Origin: JAJKIP01 sp040509055
GTDB taxonomy: Bacteria > Bacteroidota > Bacteroidia > Chitinophagales > Chitinophagaceae
DNA length: 32,496 nt
NCBI GenBank assembly: GCA_040509055.1
Contig: JBEVLT010000164.1
Coordinates: forward strand, 1 to 32,496
Direction: 5' to 3'
In this document: positions 14,594 to 23,381 of the stretch, piece by piece
How positions within the stretch are numbered: position 1 is the stretch's first letter
How the letters are laid out: each line of letters opens with the position of its first letter
Made by a program: the position numbers and the translations under genes
The notes under the pieces: model-generated
Databases searched by the model: none
What the model was told of the DNA's origin: nothing
What the model saw: only the letters and a program-made list of their open reading frames with translations

Positions 14594-15160
14594 ATGCATG
14601 ATATAGAACCTTTTTATAACTGGCGGCATATTTATACCAGCGAAGAGGATGAACGATCTCCTTTTTACGGGAGAACCTATTCCGAGTTCGAATTTTCACA
14701 AACCGTCTACAACTACTACATCCACCCGCAATGGGACGATTTCGGCAGCCATACGCTGTATTTAAAAGTATTGCTGGCGGATTACGAAGAGAAATATGCC
14801 ATCATTGAGCTGATCGGTGAGTGGAACGATGCAGTGGAAAACGATATCATGACACTGAAGCGGGATGTGCTGGAAAAATTTATGCAGGAAGGCATTTACA
14901 AATTCGTGCTGATCGCCGAGAACGTGCTGAACTATCACAGCGATATCAGGGATTATTATGAGGAGCTGTACGAGGAAGTATCGGACGAAAACGGCTGGGT
15001 CGTTTGCCTGAATATGCCGGAGCAGACCCAATACGATTTCAAAAAAGCCCGCCTGCATCGCTATATCGAACTGATGACGCTGGACAACTGGCGTACCTAC
15101 CGGCCGTTTCACCTGTTCCGGAAAATAGATAGCGAACTGTCTTCGCGGCTGAATTATTAA
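14594..15160 (+). CDS. Conserved-looking acidic protein of unknown function
   Basis: I do not recognise this 188-residue protein. It has no signal peptide or membrane segment, is strongly acidic and is rich in Tyr, Trp and Phe. The order is an N-terminal MHDIEPFYNWRHIYTSEEDE with a YGRTYSEFEF stretch, a central strand-helix-strand pattern (LYLKVLLADYEEKYAIIELI, DIMTLKRDVLEKFMQE, YKFVLIAENVLNYHSD), then WVVCLNMPEQTQYDF and a C-terminal RHIEL-like helix with NWRTYRPFHLF. This looks like a single alpha/beta domain with no catalytic motif I can name. It has its own -7 box and Shine-Dalgarno and lies between the thr and sdh operons, so its context says little. Codon use and a good start support a real gene. 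Confidence 0.85.
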   Translation: MHDIEPFYNWRHIYTSEEDERSPFYGRTYSEFEFSQTVYNYYIHPQWDDFGSHTLYLKVLLADYEEKYAIIELIGEWNDAVENDIMTLKRDVLEKFMQEGIYKFVLIAENVLNYHSDIRDYYEELYEEVSDENGWVVCLNMPEQTQYDFKKARLHRYIELMTLDNWRTYRPFHLFRKIDSELSSRLNY

Positions 15161-15442
15161 GGTAAGCGTATCCTGATCCCCATAACTATCGGAACAGAAA
15201 AAGCAGGCGTAATTATTCCTTCCTGGTGTCTGTGGCTAAAGCCAACTGATTTTTCCTGGTCTGAAGACCCGGATAATAAGGCTGATAATACCGGCCATAA
15301 AGACATAGTCTTGTTCATCCTGTTCCCGCCTTGTAAAGGGACCTTTTTGCGAAATCATTTACACGTTGCGGGCTTACCGGATGGTTTATTTGTCCCGCTG
15401 ATCTTGTGTTGCGGATGCGGCTTCGTCAGCTTACCAGTAACA

Positions 15443-15459
15443 TGACAAAACTTTTGTCA
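15443..15459. promoter_or_regulatory. Palindromic operator-like site before sdhC
   Basis: TGACAAAACTTTTGTCA has perfect 8-bp arms around one central base. It lies 20-36 bp upstream of the sdh -7 box, overlapping the expected -33 region; the TTTTG in its right arm is the best available -33 element. Position and symmetry suggest a dimeric regulator. A palindrome of this size could also arise by chance somewhere in a window this long. Confidence 0.45.
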
Positions 15460-15478
15460 CTATTTGGTCATCGCGTAG

Positions 15479-15486
15479 TATTTTTG
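15479..15486 (+). promoter_or_regulatory. Bacteroidota -7 box of the sdh operon
   Basis: TATTTTTG matches TAnnTTTG exactly, 31 bp before the sdhC ATG. TTTG at 15453-15456 lies 22 bp upstream, slightly longer than the usual 19-21 bp spacing for a -33 element. Confidence 0.65.
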
Positions 15487-15517
15487 CAGCAAATTTGAAT
15501 TATCCCCTAAGTCTACG

Positions 15518-16240
15518 ATGCTTATGAAATGGTCTGATTTCTTCACTTCTTCGGTAGGGAAAAAACTGGTAATGGCGCTGACGGGTTTGTTTCTCATCTC
15601 TTTTCTCGTGGTGCATGCCGGGCTGAACGCCTGTATGTTCAATGATCTTTCTTTTTTCGATCCCACGGATGATGGAAGAATGTTCAATAAGGCGGCCCAT
15701 TTTATGGGTTCCACCGTAGTGATCCGCATCATGGAGATCGGTCTGTTTGCCGGTATTCTCCTGCACATCATACAGGGCTATGTGCTGGAAGTGCAGAACC
15801 GTTCGCGCAGAAAGGTGGGATACAAAGTTCCGATGGGAACAGAAGGCAGCCGCTGGTACCGCAAGTCCATGGGACTGCTGGGCACCCTGCTCCTGTTGTT
15901 CCTGATCATGCACATTGCTCATTTCTGGGTGCCTTCCAGGGTTACGATGGACCTTGAACCTGCGACATATGGCGATATGGAAGCACACGACCTGTTCAGA
16001 AGGATGGTAGAGGTGTTCCAGAACCCCTGGGTCGTGGTTTTATATATACTGGGCTGTATTTCCCTTGCCTGGCACCTGGCGCATGGCTTCCAGAGCGCTT
16101 TCCGTACCATAGGCGTTTATAACAAACGGTACATGGCTACGCTGAAAGCGATCGGGATCGGTTTTTCCATCATCGTGCCGTTGATATTTGCCCTGATGCC
16201 GGTGAGCATGTACTTCGGATGGGTAGGCTATGGGAACTGA
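15518..16240 (+). CDS. sdhC: Succinate dehydrogenase/fumarate reductase cytochrome b subunit (b558 type)
   Basis: Predicted 240-residue membrane anchor that carries heme b and passes electrons between succinate dehydrogenase and menaquinone. Five hydrophobic segments are visible, for example KLVMALTGLFLISFLVVHAGL, VIRIMEIGLFAGILLHIIQG, MGLLGTLLLLFLIMHIAHFWV, VVLYILGCISLAWHLAHGF and IGFSIIVPLIFALMPVSMYF. His residues in HAG, LLHII, MHIAHFW and WHLAHGF are the expected heme ligands of the single-subunit b558 family. Length and gene order C-A-B are those of Bacteroidota. It heads the operon, 56 bp before sdhA. The ATG at 15518 is used; an in-frame ATG at 15524 is an alternative. Confidence 0.95.
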   Translation: MLMKWSDFFTSSVGKKLVMALTGLFLISFLVVHAGLNACMFNDLSFFDPTDDGRMFNKAAHFMGSTVVIRIMEIGLFAGILLHIIQGYVLEVQNRSRRKVGYKVPMGTEGSRWYRKSMGLLGTLLLLFLIMHIAHFWVPSRVTMDLEPATYGDMEAHDLFRRMVEVFQNPWVVVLYILGCISLAWHLAHGFQSAFRTIGVYNKRYMATLKAIGIGFSIIVPLIFALMPVSMYFGWVGYGN

Positions 16241-16296
16241 GCGTTTCTGAACCACAACTTATAAAATCATTCTAACTATACTACTAATCAGAGGCT

Positions 16297-18273
16297 ATGT
16301 TGAATGCAAAAATTCCCGGCGGCCCGTTAGAACATAAATGGACAGATTACAAGGGTCATTGCAAACTCGTAAACCCGGCCAATAAGCGCAAGCTGGAAGT
16401 GATCGTGATCGGTACCGGGCTTGCCGGTGCCTCGGCAGCTGCTTCGCTGGGCGAACTGGGCTACCGTGTCAAGGCATTTTGTTTCCAGGATTCTCCACGC
16501 CGTGCCCACTCGATAGCTGCACAGGGAGGTATCAATGCCGCCAAAAATTACCAGAACGACGGCGACTCTGTTTTTCGCCTGTTTTACGATACCATCAAGG
16601 GGGGCGACTACCGTGCCCGCGAAGGCAATGTGCACCGGCTGGCCGAGGTCAGCGTCAGCATCATTGACCAGTGTGTGGCGCAGGGCGTACCCTTTGCCCG
16701 CGAGTACGGCGGCCTGCTGAACAACCGCTCTTTTGGCGGCACGCAGGTAAAACGGACCTTTTATGCCGCAGGACAAACCGGCCAGCAGTTGCTGATCGGC
16801 GCCTACCAGGCCCTGGAAAGACAGGTAGCCCTTGGCAATGTAAAAACCTACACCCGCCACGAAATGCTTGACGTGGTCACCATCGACGGCAAGGCGAGGG
16901 GCATCATCTGCCGCGACCTGATCACGGGTGAGCTGCAACGCCATTTCGGCCATGCGGTACTGCTGTGTACCGGCGGCTACGGCAATGTGTTTTACCTGAG
17001 CACCAATGCCATGGGCAGCAATGTAACGGCCGCGTGGAAAGCACACAAGAAAGGCGCTTACTTCGGTAACCCCTGTTTTACACAGATACACCCCACCTGC
17101 ATCCCGGTAACCGGCGATCACCAGAGCAAGCTGACGCTGATGTCGGAGTCGCTGCGCAACGACGGACGTATCTGGGTGCCCAAAAAACAAAACGATACAC
17201 GCAAAGCCAACGATATACCTGAAGAAGAACGGGATTACTACCTGGAAAGGCGTTATCCCGCCTTCGGCAACCTGGTACCGCGCGACGTAGCATCGAGAGC
17301 AGCCAAGGAACGGTGCGATGCCGGCTATGGCGTGGGCACTACCAAACAAGCCGTGTACCTCGACTTCCGTCATAACCTGATCAATAAATACGGGAAAGCC
17401 GAGGCCAGCAAACAAGGTATCGAAAACCCGGATATGGAAACCCTGATCCGGCTGGGCAAAGAAGTGGTGAAAGAAGAGTACGGCAACCTGTTTGACATGT
17501 ATGAAAAGATCACAGGTGAAAACCCGTATGAAGTGCCGATGCGCATTTACCCGGCCGTACACTATACCATGGGCGGCCTGTGGGTGGATTATGAGCTGAT
17601 GACGAATATAAAAGGGCTGTATGCGCTGGGCGAAGCCAACTTCAGCGACCACGGCGCCAACCGGCTGGGCGCCTCTGCGCTGATGCAGGGCCTGGCCGAC
17701 GGTTACTTCGTCATTCCGTACACCATCGGCAACTACCTGGCCGACGAGATTGCGACCAAACCCATACCGGTTACCCACGAAGCCTTTGAGCAGGCGGAAA
17801 ATGCCGTGCGCGAGCGGATCAATACGCTGATGAACATCAAAGGCACGAAGAGCGTGGAAAGCTTTCACAAGCGGCTGGGCAAGATCATGTGGGAAAAATG
17901 CGGCATGGCCCGCAATGCACAGGGACTGCAGGAGGCCATCACAGAGATACAGGACCTGAAAAAAGAATTCTGGAGCGATGTGCGGATACCCGGCGGCATT
18001 TCCGAAATGAATCCTGAGCTGGACAAGGCCGGCCGCGTAGCCGATTTTATCGAGCTGGGCGAGCTGATGTGCCGCGACGCGCTGAACCGCAACGAAAGCT
18101 GTGGCGGCCATTTTCGCGAAGAAAGCCAAACGGATGAAGGGGAAGCCCTCCGCGACGATGACAACTATGCTTATGTATCAGCCTGGGAATACCAGGGCGA
18201 GAGCAACTGGGAGCTGCACAGGGAAACGCTGCAGTTTGAAGTAGCGAAACCGACACAACGTTCTTATAAATAA
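16297..18273 (+). CDS. sdhA: Succinate dehydrogenase/fumarate reductase flavoprotein subunit
   Basis: Predicted 658-residue catalytic subunit that oxidises succinate to fumarate (or the reverse) on the inner face of the membrane. The FAD-binding loop is EVIVIGTGLAGASAAASLGE (34-53). The RRAHSIAAQGGINAA segment carries His71, the site of covalent FAD in the family. Active-site segments are HPTCIPVTGDHQSK, MSESLRNDGRIWVP and LVPRDVASRAAKERC, with HYTMGGLWVDYE and YALGEANFSDHGANRLGASAL for the C-terminal FAD contacts. The 660-residue length is typical of the Bacteroidota b558-linked enzyme. It is the central gene of sdhCAB. The long reverse-strand frame inside it is a shadow. Confidence 0.98.
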   Translation: MLNAKIPGGPLEHKWTDYKGHCKLVNPANKRKLEVIVIGTGLAGASAAASLGELGYRVKAFCFQDSPRRAHSIAAQGGINAAKNYQNDGDSVFRLFYDTIKGGDYRAREGNVHRLAEVSVSIIDQCVAQGVPFAREYGGLLNNRSFGGTQVKRTFYAAGQTGQQLLIGAYQALERQVALGNVKTYTRHEMLDVVTIDGKARGIICRDLITGELQRHFGHAVLLCTGGYGNVFYLSTNAMGSNVTAAWKAHKKGAYFGNPCFTQIHPTCIPVTGDHQSKLTLMSESLRNDGRIWVPKKQNDTRKANDIPEEERDYYLERRYPAFGNLVPRDVASRAAKERCDAGYGVGTTKQAVYLDFRHNLINKYGKAEASKQGIENPDMETLIRLGKEVVKEEYGNLFDMYEKITGENPYEVPMRIYPAVHYTMGGLWVDYELMTNIKGLYALGEANFSDHGANRLGASALMQGLADGYFVIPYTIGNYLADEIATKPIPVTHEAFEQAENAVRERINTLMNIKGTKSVESFHKRLGKIMWEKCGMARNAQGLQEAITEIQDLKKEFWSDVRIPGGISEMNPELDKAGRVADFIELGELMCRDALNRNESCGGHFREESQTDEGEALRDDDNYAYVSAWEYQGESNWELHRETLQFEVAKPTQRSYK

Positions 18274-18298
18274 TTAACGAATAAAGCCGAGCGTTAAT
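18273..18298 (+). promoter_or_regulatory. Intercistronic hairpin between sdhA and sdhB
   Basis: ATTAACG (18273-18279) and CGTTAAT (18292-18298) form a 7-bp stem with a 12-nt loop, starting at the last base of the sdhA stop codon. There is no T-tract. It could mark an mRNA processing or stability site that sets subunit ratios, or be incidental. Confidence 0.35.
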
Positions 18299-18327
18299 AC
18301 GATTCGACCATTTGTAATATAAGGATT

Positions 18328-19098
18328 ATGGAACACTACACGATGAACCTTACTTTGAAGGTTTGGAGACAAAAAAATACTTCGGACAGAGGCAAATTTG
18401 AAACATATCATGTAAAAGATATTTCTTCCGAAATGTCTTTTCTCGAAATGTTTGATGTGCTGAACGAACAGCTGATCCACGAAGGAAAGGACCCGATCGC
18501 TTTTGACCACGACTGCCGCGAGGGTATCTGTGGCACGTGTTCCATGTATATCAACGGGCGTCCCCATGGCCCCTGGCATGCCAACACCACCTGCCAGCTG
18601 CACATGCGCGCCTATAAAGATGGCGATACCATCGTGGTAGAGCCCTGGCGCGCCAACTCCTTCCCGGTGATCAAAGACCTGGTGGTAGACCGTACGGCAT
18701 TCGACCGCATTATCCAGGCCGGCGGGTATATCTCCGTCAATACGGGCAGCCCCGTGGATGCCAACGCCATACCGGTGGAGAAAGACAAAGCGGATGCCGC
18801 CTTTGCCGCGGCAGCCTGTATCGGTTGCGGCGCCTGTGTGGCGGCCTGCAAAAACTCATCGGCCATGTTGTTCCTGTCGGCCAAGGTTGCTCACCTGGCC
18901 CTGCTGCCGCAAGGCGAACCCGAACGGAAGAAAAGGGCGCTGAGCATGGTGAACCAGATGGACAAAGAAGGCTTCGGCAGCTGTACGTTTACCGAAGCCT
19001 GTGAAGCTGTTTGCCCGAAAGAGATTTCGATCACCAATATTTCGCGGCTGAATGCCGAGTATGCAAAGGCCGGGCTGGCTGCCGACAAGATCGGTTGA
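18328..19098 (+). CDS. sdhB: Succinate dehydrogenase/fumarate reductase iron-sulfur subunit
   Basis: Predicted 256-residue electron-transfer subunit linking the flavoprotein to the heme subunit. The plant-type [2Fe-2S] cluster is in CREGICGTCSMYINGRPHG with Cys63, Cys68, Cys71 and Cys89. The [4Fe-4S] cluster is in CIGCGACVAAC (164-174), and the remaining cluster region has Cys219, Cys225 and Cys229 (GSCTFTEACEAVCPKEI). All expected ligands appear present. An in-frame ATG five codons in (MNLTLKVW) is an alternative start. It is the last gene of sdhCAB, 34 bp before the convergent gene; I see no strong terminator in that gap. Confidence 0.97.
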   Translation: MEHYTMNLTLKVWRQKNTSDRGKFETYHVKDISSEMSFLEMFDVLNEQLIHEGKDPIAFDHDCREGICGTCSMYINGRPHGPWHANTTCQLHMRAYKDGDTIVVEPWRANSFPVIKDLVVDRTAFDRIIQAGGYISVNTGSPVDANAIPVEKDKADAAFAAAACIGCGACVAACKNSSAMLFLSAKVAHLALLPQGEPERKKRALSMVNQMDKEGFGSCTFTEACEAVCPKEISITNISRLNAEYAKAGLAADKIG

Positions 19099-19132
19099 TG
19101 CCGCGCCTGTCGTTCACAGTTCCGTCATCTTT

Positions 19133-19690
19133 TCAGAAAACACAGGATACCCTGATCCCGCCGGTCCAGAGGGCATCGGTACGGGCATGTTTTTTATACG
19201 TGATCTCAGGCCCGATGGCCATACGCGGACGAATAAAATAATTTCCGCACAGCCCCGCAGCTGCACCCACGCTGGTTTTTCCGCCGTATATACCAACACC
19301 GGGCCCGGCAGTCACTGAAATACTTCCATCCTCCCAGGGATTCACAATTACACCAGCCCCTGCATGCAAATAGGTATAGCTGCTGTAGCGGAAGTCATGG
19401 CCTGCCGTCGTTACTTTTTTTCCGAAATAATACGCTGCGCCACCGGTGAAGGTGAGACCGGCCGGTTTAGAGGGAATGATCTTACTGCTGCCGTACCTGT
19501 GCGCACTCCAGGAATAAGACAAGCCGGCGCCTGCCACATGTGATTGGGAAAATACACCGATGGGTACATGTGCCGACAACGAAACCAAATGACTGGAGCC
19601 GGACAAAACAGGATCCGCGCCGGCTACCTGCGCCTGAAGGCGGCCATAAAAAACATTACCCAGGAGGAGAAAAAGAAAACAGGCTCTCAT
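19133..19690 (-). CDS. Small predicted outer-membrane beta-barrel protein
   Basis: Predicted 185-residue exported protein of unknown function. The start chosen is the ATG at 19688-19690, which gives a classical signal peptide MRACFLFLLLGNVFYGRLQA with cleavage after LQA. A longer frame from 19771 would place 27 unlikely residues before it. The mature part alternates short amphipathic strands rich in Gly, Tyr and Ser (LVSLSAHVPIGVFSQSH, GAGLSYSWSAHRYG, GLTFTGGAAYYFGKK, TYLHAGAGVIVNPW, ISVTAGPGVGIYGGK, AIGPEITYKKHA) and ends in VSCVF, with a terminal aromatic residue as in barrel proteins. It is divergent from the 1160-residue barrel-type gene at 19794, with about 100 bp between the starts, and may be functionally linked to it. 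Confidence 0.75.
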   Translation of the reverse strand: MRACFLFLLLGNVFYGRLQAQVAGADPVLSGSSHLVSLSAHVPIGVFSQSHVAGAGLSYSWSAHRYGSSKIIPSKPAGLTFTGGAAYYFGKKVTTAGHDFRYSSYTYLHAGAGVIVNPWEDGSISVTAGPGVGIYGGKTSVGAAAGLCGNYFIRPRMAIGPEITYKKHARTDALWTGGIRVSCVF

Positions 19691-19793
19691 GTGTTCAAAG
19701 TTGCCGCTTTTTGCCTGAATTAAGGAACCGGCTGCCGGGAACGGGAGAAAATGGCGATTTTTGACCTTCATTGCAAACTACTGCTGCTTGGGT

Positions 19794-22700
19794 GTGCCGC
19801 GAAGTATATTGTTGATCCTGGTTGCTGTGCTGGCCGGCCTGTGTGCCAAAACGCAGCAGGCCCCTCCGGGCTCCAACCTGCGGCAAAAGATCCTTGCCGT
19901 AGCAGCAGATACCCTGCATCTCGACACGCTTAGCATCATTCCCGAAACATTCACCATCGACCAAATCGACACGGCAGCTTACCGGCTGGATTATGCCAAT
20001 GCCGTGTTGTACTGGCATAAAAAACCAGCAGTGCCCCGGGTCCGCGTTACCTACCGCGTATTCCCGTTCCGGCTCACCACCGTGCTGCAGCGGATGCAAT
20101 TTGACAGTGTCCGCAACAAGCTGGCCGTAACGCCCTATGCATTTCACCCGGAATCGCCGGGTGAGCAAACAGGCATTTTCAACTTCGGCACGCTGCGTGC
20201 GGAAGGCAGCTTTGGGCGGCAGCTTTCGTTTGGCAACAGCCAGGATGCCGTGCTGAACTCCACGCTGAACCTGCAGCTGAGCGGCCTGCTGGGCGACAGC
20301 ATCGAAATAGCCGCTGCCATTACCGACAACAATATCCCCATCCAGCCGGATGGCACCACGCAACAGCTGAACGAATTTGACCAGGTATACCTGCAGTTCA
20401 AAAAACGCAACTGGCAGCTAAACCTTGGCGATATCGATATACGTCAAAACCAAAGTTATTTTCTCAATTTTTATAAGCGGCTGCAGGGCATTTCGTTTCA
20501 GACGGCCAACCGGTTGGGTAACGCGTATTCACGTACCCTGGCCAGTGGTTCTATCGCCAAAGGAAAATTTACCCGCAATATCTTCCAGGGACTGGAAGGC
20601 AACCAGGGGCCTTACCGGCTCACGGGGGCAGGCAACGAGTTTTATTTTATCGTGCTGGCCAATACCGAGCGGGTGTTCGTAGACGGGCAGTTGCTGCAGC
20701 GCGGCGAAGACCAGGACTATGTGATCAACTACAATACGGCGGAGATCACCTTCACTCCCCGGCGCATGATCACCAAGGACAGCCGTATCCAGGTAGAATT
20801 TGAATATGCAGACAGGAATTACCTGAACGCCAATTTCTACCTGTCGCAGGAAGTTGATGTTGGCCAACGGCTAAAGCTGCGGCTGGGCGTGTTTACCAAC
20901 AGCGATGCAAAGCACTCACCGGTAAACCAGGTGCTGAGCGGTGAACAAAAGCAATTCTTAGCGCAATTAGGCGACAGCGTGCACCGGGCGTATTACCCGT
21001 CTGCCGTGCCCGATACCTTTGCCGCAGGTAAAGTGCTGTATGAAAAAGTGTATTACAATCCAGGATCCGGGCTTGACTCATTTTACCGTTACAGTACTGA
21101 CCCGTTGCTGGCAAAATACAGCCTTTCGTTTGCCCTGGTAGGCGAAGGCAACGGCCATTACGTAGCCGACTTCAACGGCGCCAACGGGAAAGTATACCGG
21201 TTTACAGCCCCGGTCAATGGCCTGCTGCAGGGTAATTATGAACCAGTGACGGTGCTGGTAGCGCCACGCAAACAACAGCTGGTCAGTCTTGGCATCGACT
21301 ATGCAGCGGGTAAGAACACAACGATAAAGGCCGAAGCAGCCATGAGTAATTCGGATGTCAATACGTTTTCGAAGATCGGCAACGGGGATGACAAAGGCGT
21401 TGCCATAAAGTTCAAAGCAGACAATAATAAATTGCTGCAAACAAGCCATAACCTGCAGCTGAACACCTTCGTGGATTATGAATTTGTGCAGGACAAATTC
21501 AGGCCGCTGGAACGGTTACGCACGGTAGAGTTTTCCCGCGACTGGGGATTGCCCCTGTTTGTGGCACCGGCCACCGAAACCATCATCCGTGCCGGCGCCG
21601 GGCTATCCGGCACCAAAAGCACCCTGCACTACCGGCTTACCAGCTACACGCGTGGCGACGATTACAAGGGTATCCAGCATGCCATCAGCCATATCGCCGG
21701 CTGGAAAGGCTGGCAACTGAACAATGAACTGCTGATCACCCGGTTTACCACCCTCACCGGCAAGGGCGCCTTCCTGCGTCCTACCATCGACCTGAGCAAG
21801 CGGCTGACGCAATGGAAAAACTGGCGGCTGGGTTTTCGCTATGCCATGGAGAAAAATGCCGTGCGCAGTACGACATCCGATACGCTTACCGCTGCCGCAT
21901 TCTTCTTTGACAGTTATTCGGTATACCTGAAGTCGGACGAAACGAAAAAGAACCGTTACGGCCTCAGTTTTTTTACCCGGTCGGATCAGTATACGCAACC
22001 TGCCGGGAAAAACTTTACACCCGGCGACCGAAGCTATAACCTGAACCTGCAGGCCGAGCTGCTGGCCGATCCCCGAAGACAGTTTTACCTGAATGCCACT
22101 TTCCGCAAACTGGATGTAAACAATACCGCCCTATCGCGGCAACAGGAGGATGAAACCATCCTGGGGCGTGCCGAGTACGTGATGAACGAATGGAAGGGAT
22201 TGCTGACCGGGAATGTATTGTACGAGATCGGAGCAGGGCAGGAGCAACGACGGGACCTGGCTTATATCGAAGTGCCGGCCGGCACCGGTCAGTATGCCTG
22301 GATCGATTACAACAGCGACCAGGTGCAGCAGCTCAATGAATTTGAGCTGGCCGCCTTTCCCGACCAGGCAAAGTTCATCCGCATTTTTACACCCACCAAT
22401 GAATTTACCAAGGCCAATTATGTCACGCTCAATTACAGCCTGCGATTGAGTCCACGTGCCTTGCTGAACAAGGCAGGGCTTCAGGGCATTCAGAGCGCGC
22501 TGGCGCGGCTGAACCTGCAGACATCGATGCAGATCAGTAAAAAATCTGTTGCCGATGGCAATTTCGATTTCAACCCCTTCCCGTACAATGTTCGCGACAC
22601 CGCGCTGATCACCCTCAATACATCGCTGCTGAACATGCTCTCATTTAACCGGTTCAGCAATACCTGGGGCATCGATCTCAGCAACCTGCGCAACAGGGGC

Positions 22701-23276
22701 AAGGCCTTGCTGACCTACGGCCAGGAAAGCCGCAGCAGTAATCATTGGGAGATCGGTCTGCGATGGAATATGGCCCCGTCGTTCCAGCTAAACCTGAACG
22801 GCCGGAAGGGCAACCGCAGTCTCTTTACGGCCAACCCGCAATTTGACAACAGGAACTATGAGCTCACGGTACACAGCCTGGAGCCGGTGCTTACCTACAT
22901 ACGCGGTACATCGCTGCGAATGGTAGCCGGTTATCAGTACGAGCATAAAAAGAACGGGCCGGTTTACGGAGGCGAAACAGCCGGGCTTCATTCGGTCACC
23001 CTTGAATCGAAATACACGGTGCTGCAGAATAGTGCGATCAGCGGGCGGCTGATCTATAACCGGATCCGGTTCCATGCAGCCGATCCATCCGTTATCTCCA
23101 CGGTCAGCTATATCATGCTCGACGGGTTATTCCCGGGCAGCAATTATCTCTGGTCGGTTACATTCACAAGGCGCCTGCTGAACAACCTGGAGCTGAACGT
23201 ACAGTATGATGGCCGCCGGCCGGCCGGCTCACGAACAGTGCATACAGGCAGGGCTGCGCTGACTGCTTTGTTCTGA
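19794..23276 (+). CDS. Very large predicted outer-membrane beta-barrel protein, uncharacterised
   Basis: Predicted 1160-residue exported protein. The GTG at 19794 gives a compact signal peptide, MPRSILLILVAVLAGLCA; TTG codons at 19761 and 19788 are alternatives. The first 350 residues hold VTYRVFPFRLTTVLQRM, a repeated strand pattern (LNSTLNLQLSGLLGDSIEIAAAI), EFDQVYLQFKKRNWQLNLGD and the motif VFVDGQLLQRGEDQDYVINY. The last is a beta-sandwich motif I associate with large surface and secretion barrels of Bacteroidota and Chlorobi such as SprA, but this protein is about half their length. The remaining 750 residues are dense amphipathic strands, ending in TGRAALTALF with a terminal Phe. No TonB plug or enzymatic domain is seen. 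The function is unknown. Confidence 0.85.
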   Translation: MPRSILLILVAVLAGLCAKTQQAPPGSNLRQKILAVAADTLHLDTLSIIPETFTIDQIDTAAYRLDYANAVLYWHKKPAVPRVRVTYRVFPFRLTTVLQRMQFDSVRNKLAVTPYAFHPESPGEQTGIFNFGTLRAEGSFGRQLSFGNSQDAVLNSTLNLQLSGLLGDSIEIAAAITDNNIPIQPDGTTQQLNEFDQVYLQFKKRNWQLNLGDIDIRQNQSYFLNFYKRLQGISFQTANRLGNAYSRTLASGSIAKGKFTRNIFQGLEGNQGPYRLTGAGNEFYFIVLANTERVFVDGQLLQRGEDQDYVINYNTAEITFTPRRMITKDSRIQVEFEYADRNYLNANFYLSQEVDVGQRLKLRLGVFTNSDAKHSPVNQVLSGEQKQFLAQLGDSVHRAYYPSAVPDTFAAGKVLYEKVYYNPGSGLDSFYRYSTDPLLAKYSLSFALVGEGNGHYVADFNGANGKVYRFTAPVNGLLQGNYEPVTVLVAPRKQQLVSLGIDYAAGKNTTIKAEAAMSNSDVNTFSKIGNGDDKGVAIKFKADNNKLLQTSHNLQLNTFVDYEFVQDKFRPLERLRTVEFSRDWGLPLFVAPATETIIRAGAGLSGTKSTLHYRLTSYTRGDDYKGIQHAISHIAGWKGWQLNNELLITRFTTLTGKGAFLRPTIDLSKRLTQWKNWRLGFRYAMEKNAVRSTTSDTLTAAAFFFDSYSVYLKSDETKKNRYGLSFFTRSDQYTQPAGKNFTPGDRSYNLNLQAELLADPRRQFYLNATFRKLDVNNTALSRQQEDETILGRAEYVMNEWKGLLTGNVLYEIGAGQEQRRDLAYIEVPAGTGQYAWIDYNSDQVQQLNEFELAAFPDQAKFIRIFTPTNEFTKANYVTLNYSLRLSPRALLNKAGLQGIQSALARLNLQTSMQISKKSVADGNFDFNPFPYNVRDTALITLNTSLLNMLSFNRFSNTWGIDLSNLRNRGKALLTYGQESRSSNHWEIGLRWNMAPSFQLNLNGRKGNRSLFTANPQFDNRNYELTVHSLEPVLTYIRGTSLRMVAGYQYEHKKNGPVYGGETAGLHSVTLESKYTVLQNSAISGRLIYNRIRFHAADPSVISTVSYIMLDGLFPGSNYLWSVTFTRRLLNNLELNVQYDGRRPAGSRTVHTGRAALTALF

Positions 23277-23381
23277 TGCTCCGCTTTATCGTACAAATAG
23301 TCTTTCGTGGGATGCAAATAATTCAGCAGCTATCAGCTTTACGCCGGCAAAGTCAGGATGAGTAGATAGCAGGAGGGCAGG

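Larger units (their letters stand above)
15161..15517 (+). other. 357-bp intergenic region upstream of sdhC
   Basis: No credible coding frame is seen. The left part has two small hairpins, TGGC-TAAA-GCCA near 15233 and GGTCT-GA-AGACC near 15260, without T-tracts strong enough to call a terminator. The right 80 bp hold a 17-bp palindrome (15443-15459) and a -7 box (15479-15486) for the sdh operon. The rest shows nothing I can interpret. Confidence 0.6.

Noticed and set aside
16327..18129. 600-residue minus-strand frame inside sdhA
   Set aside because: sdhA is unambiguous; the antisense frame is long only because of codon bias.
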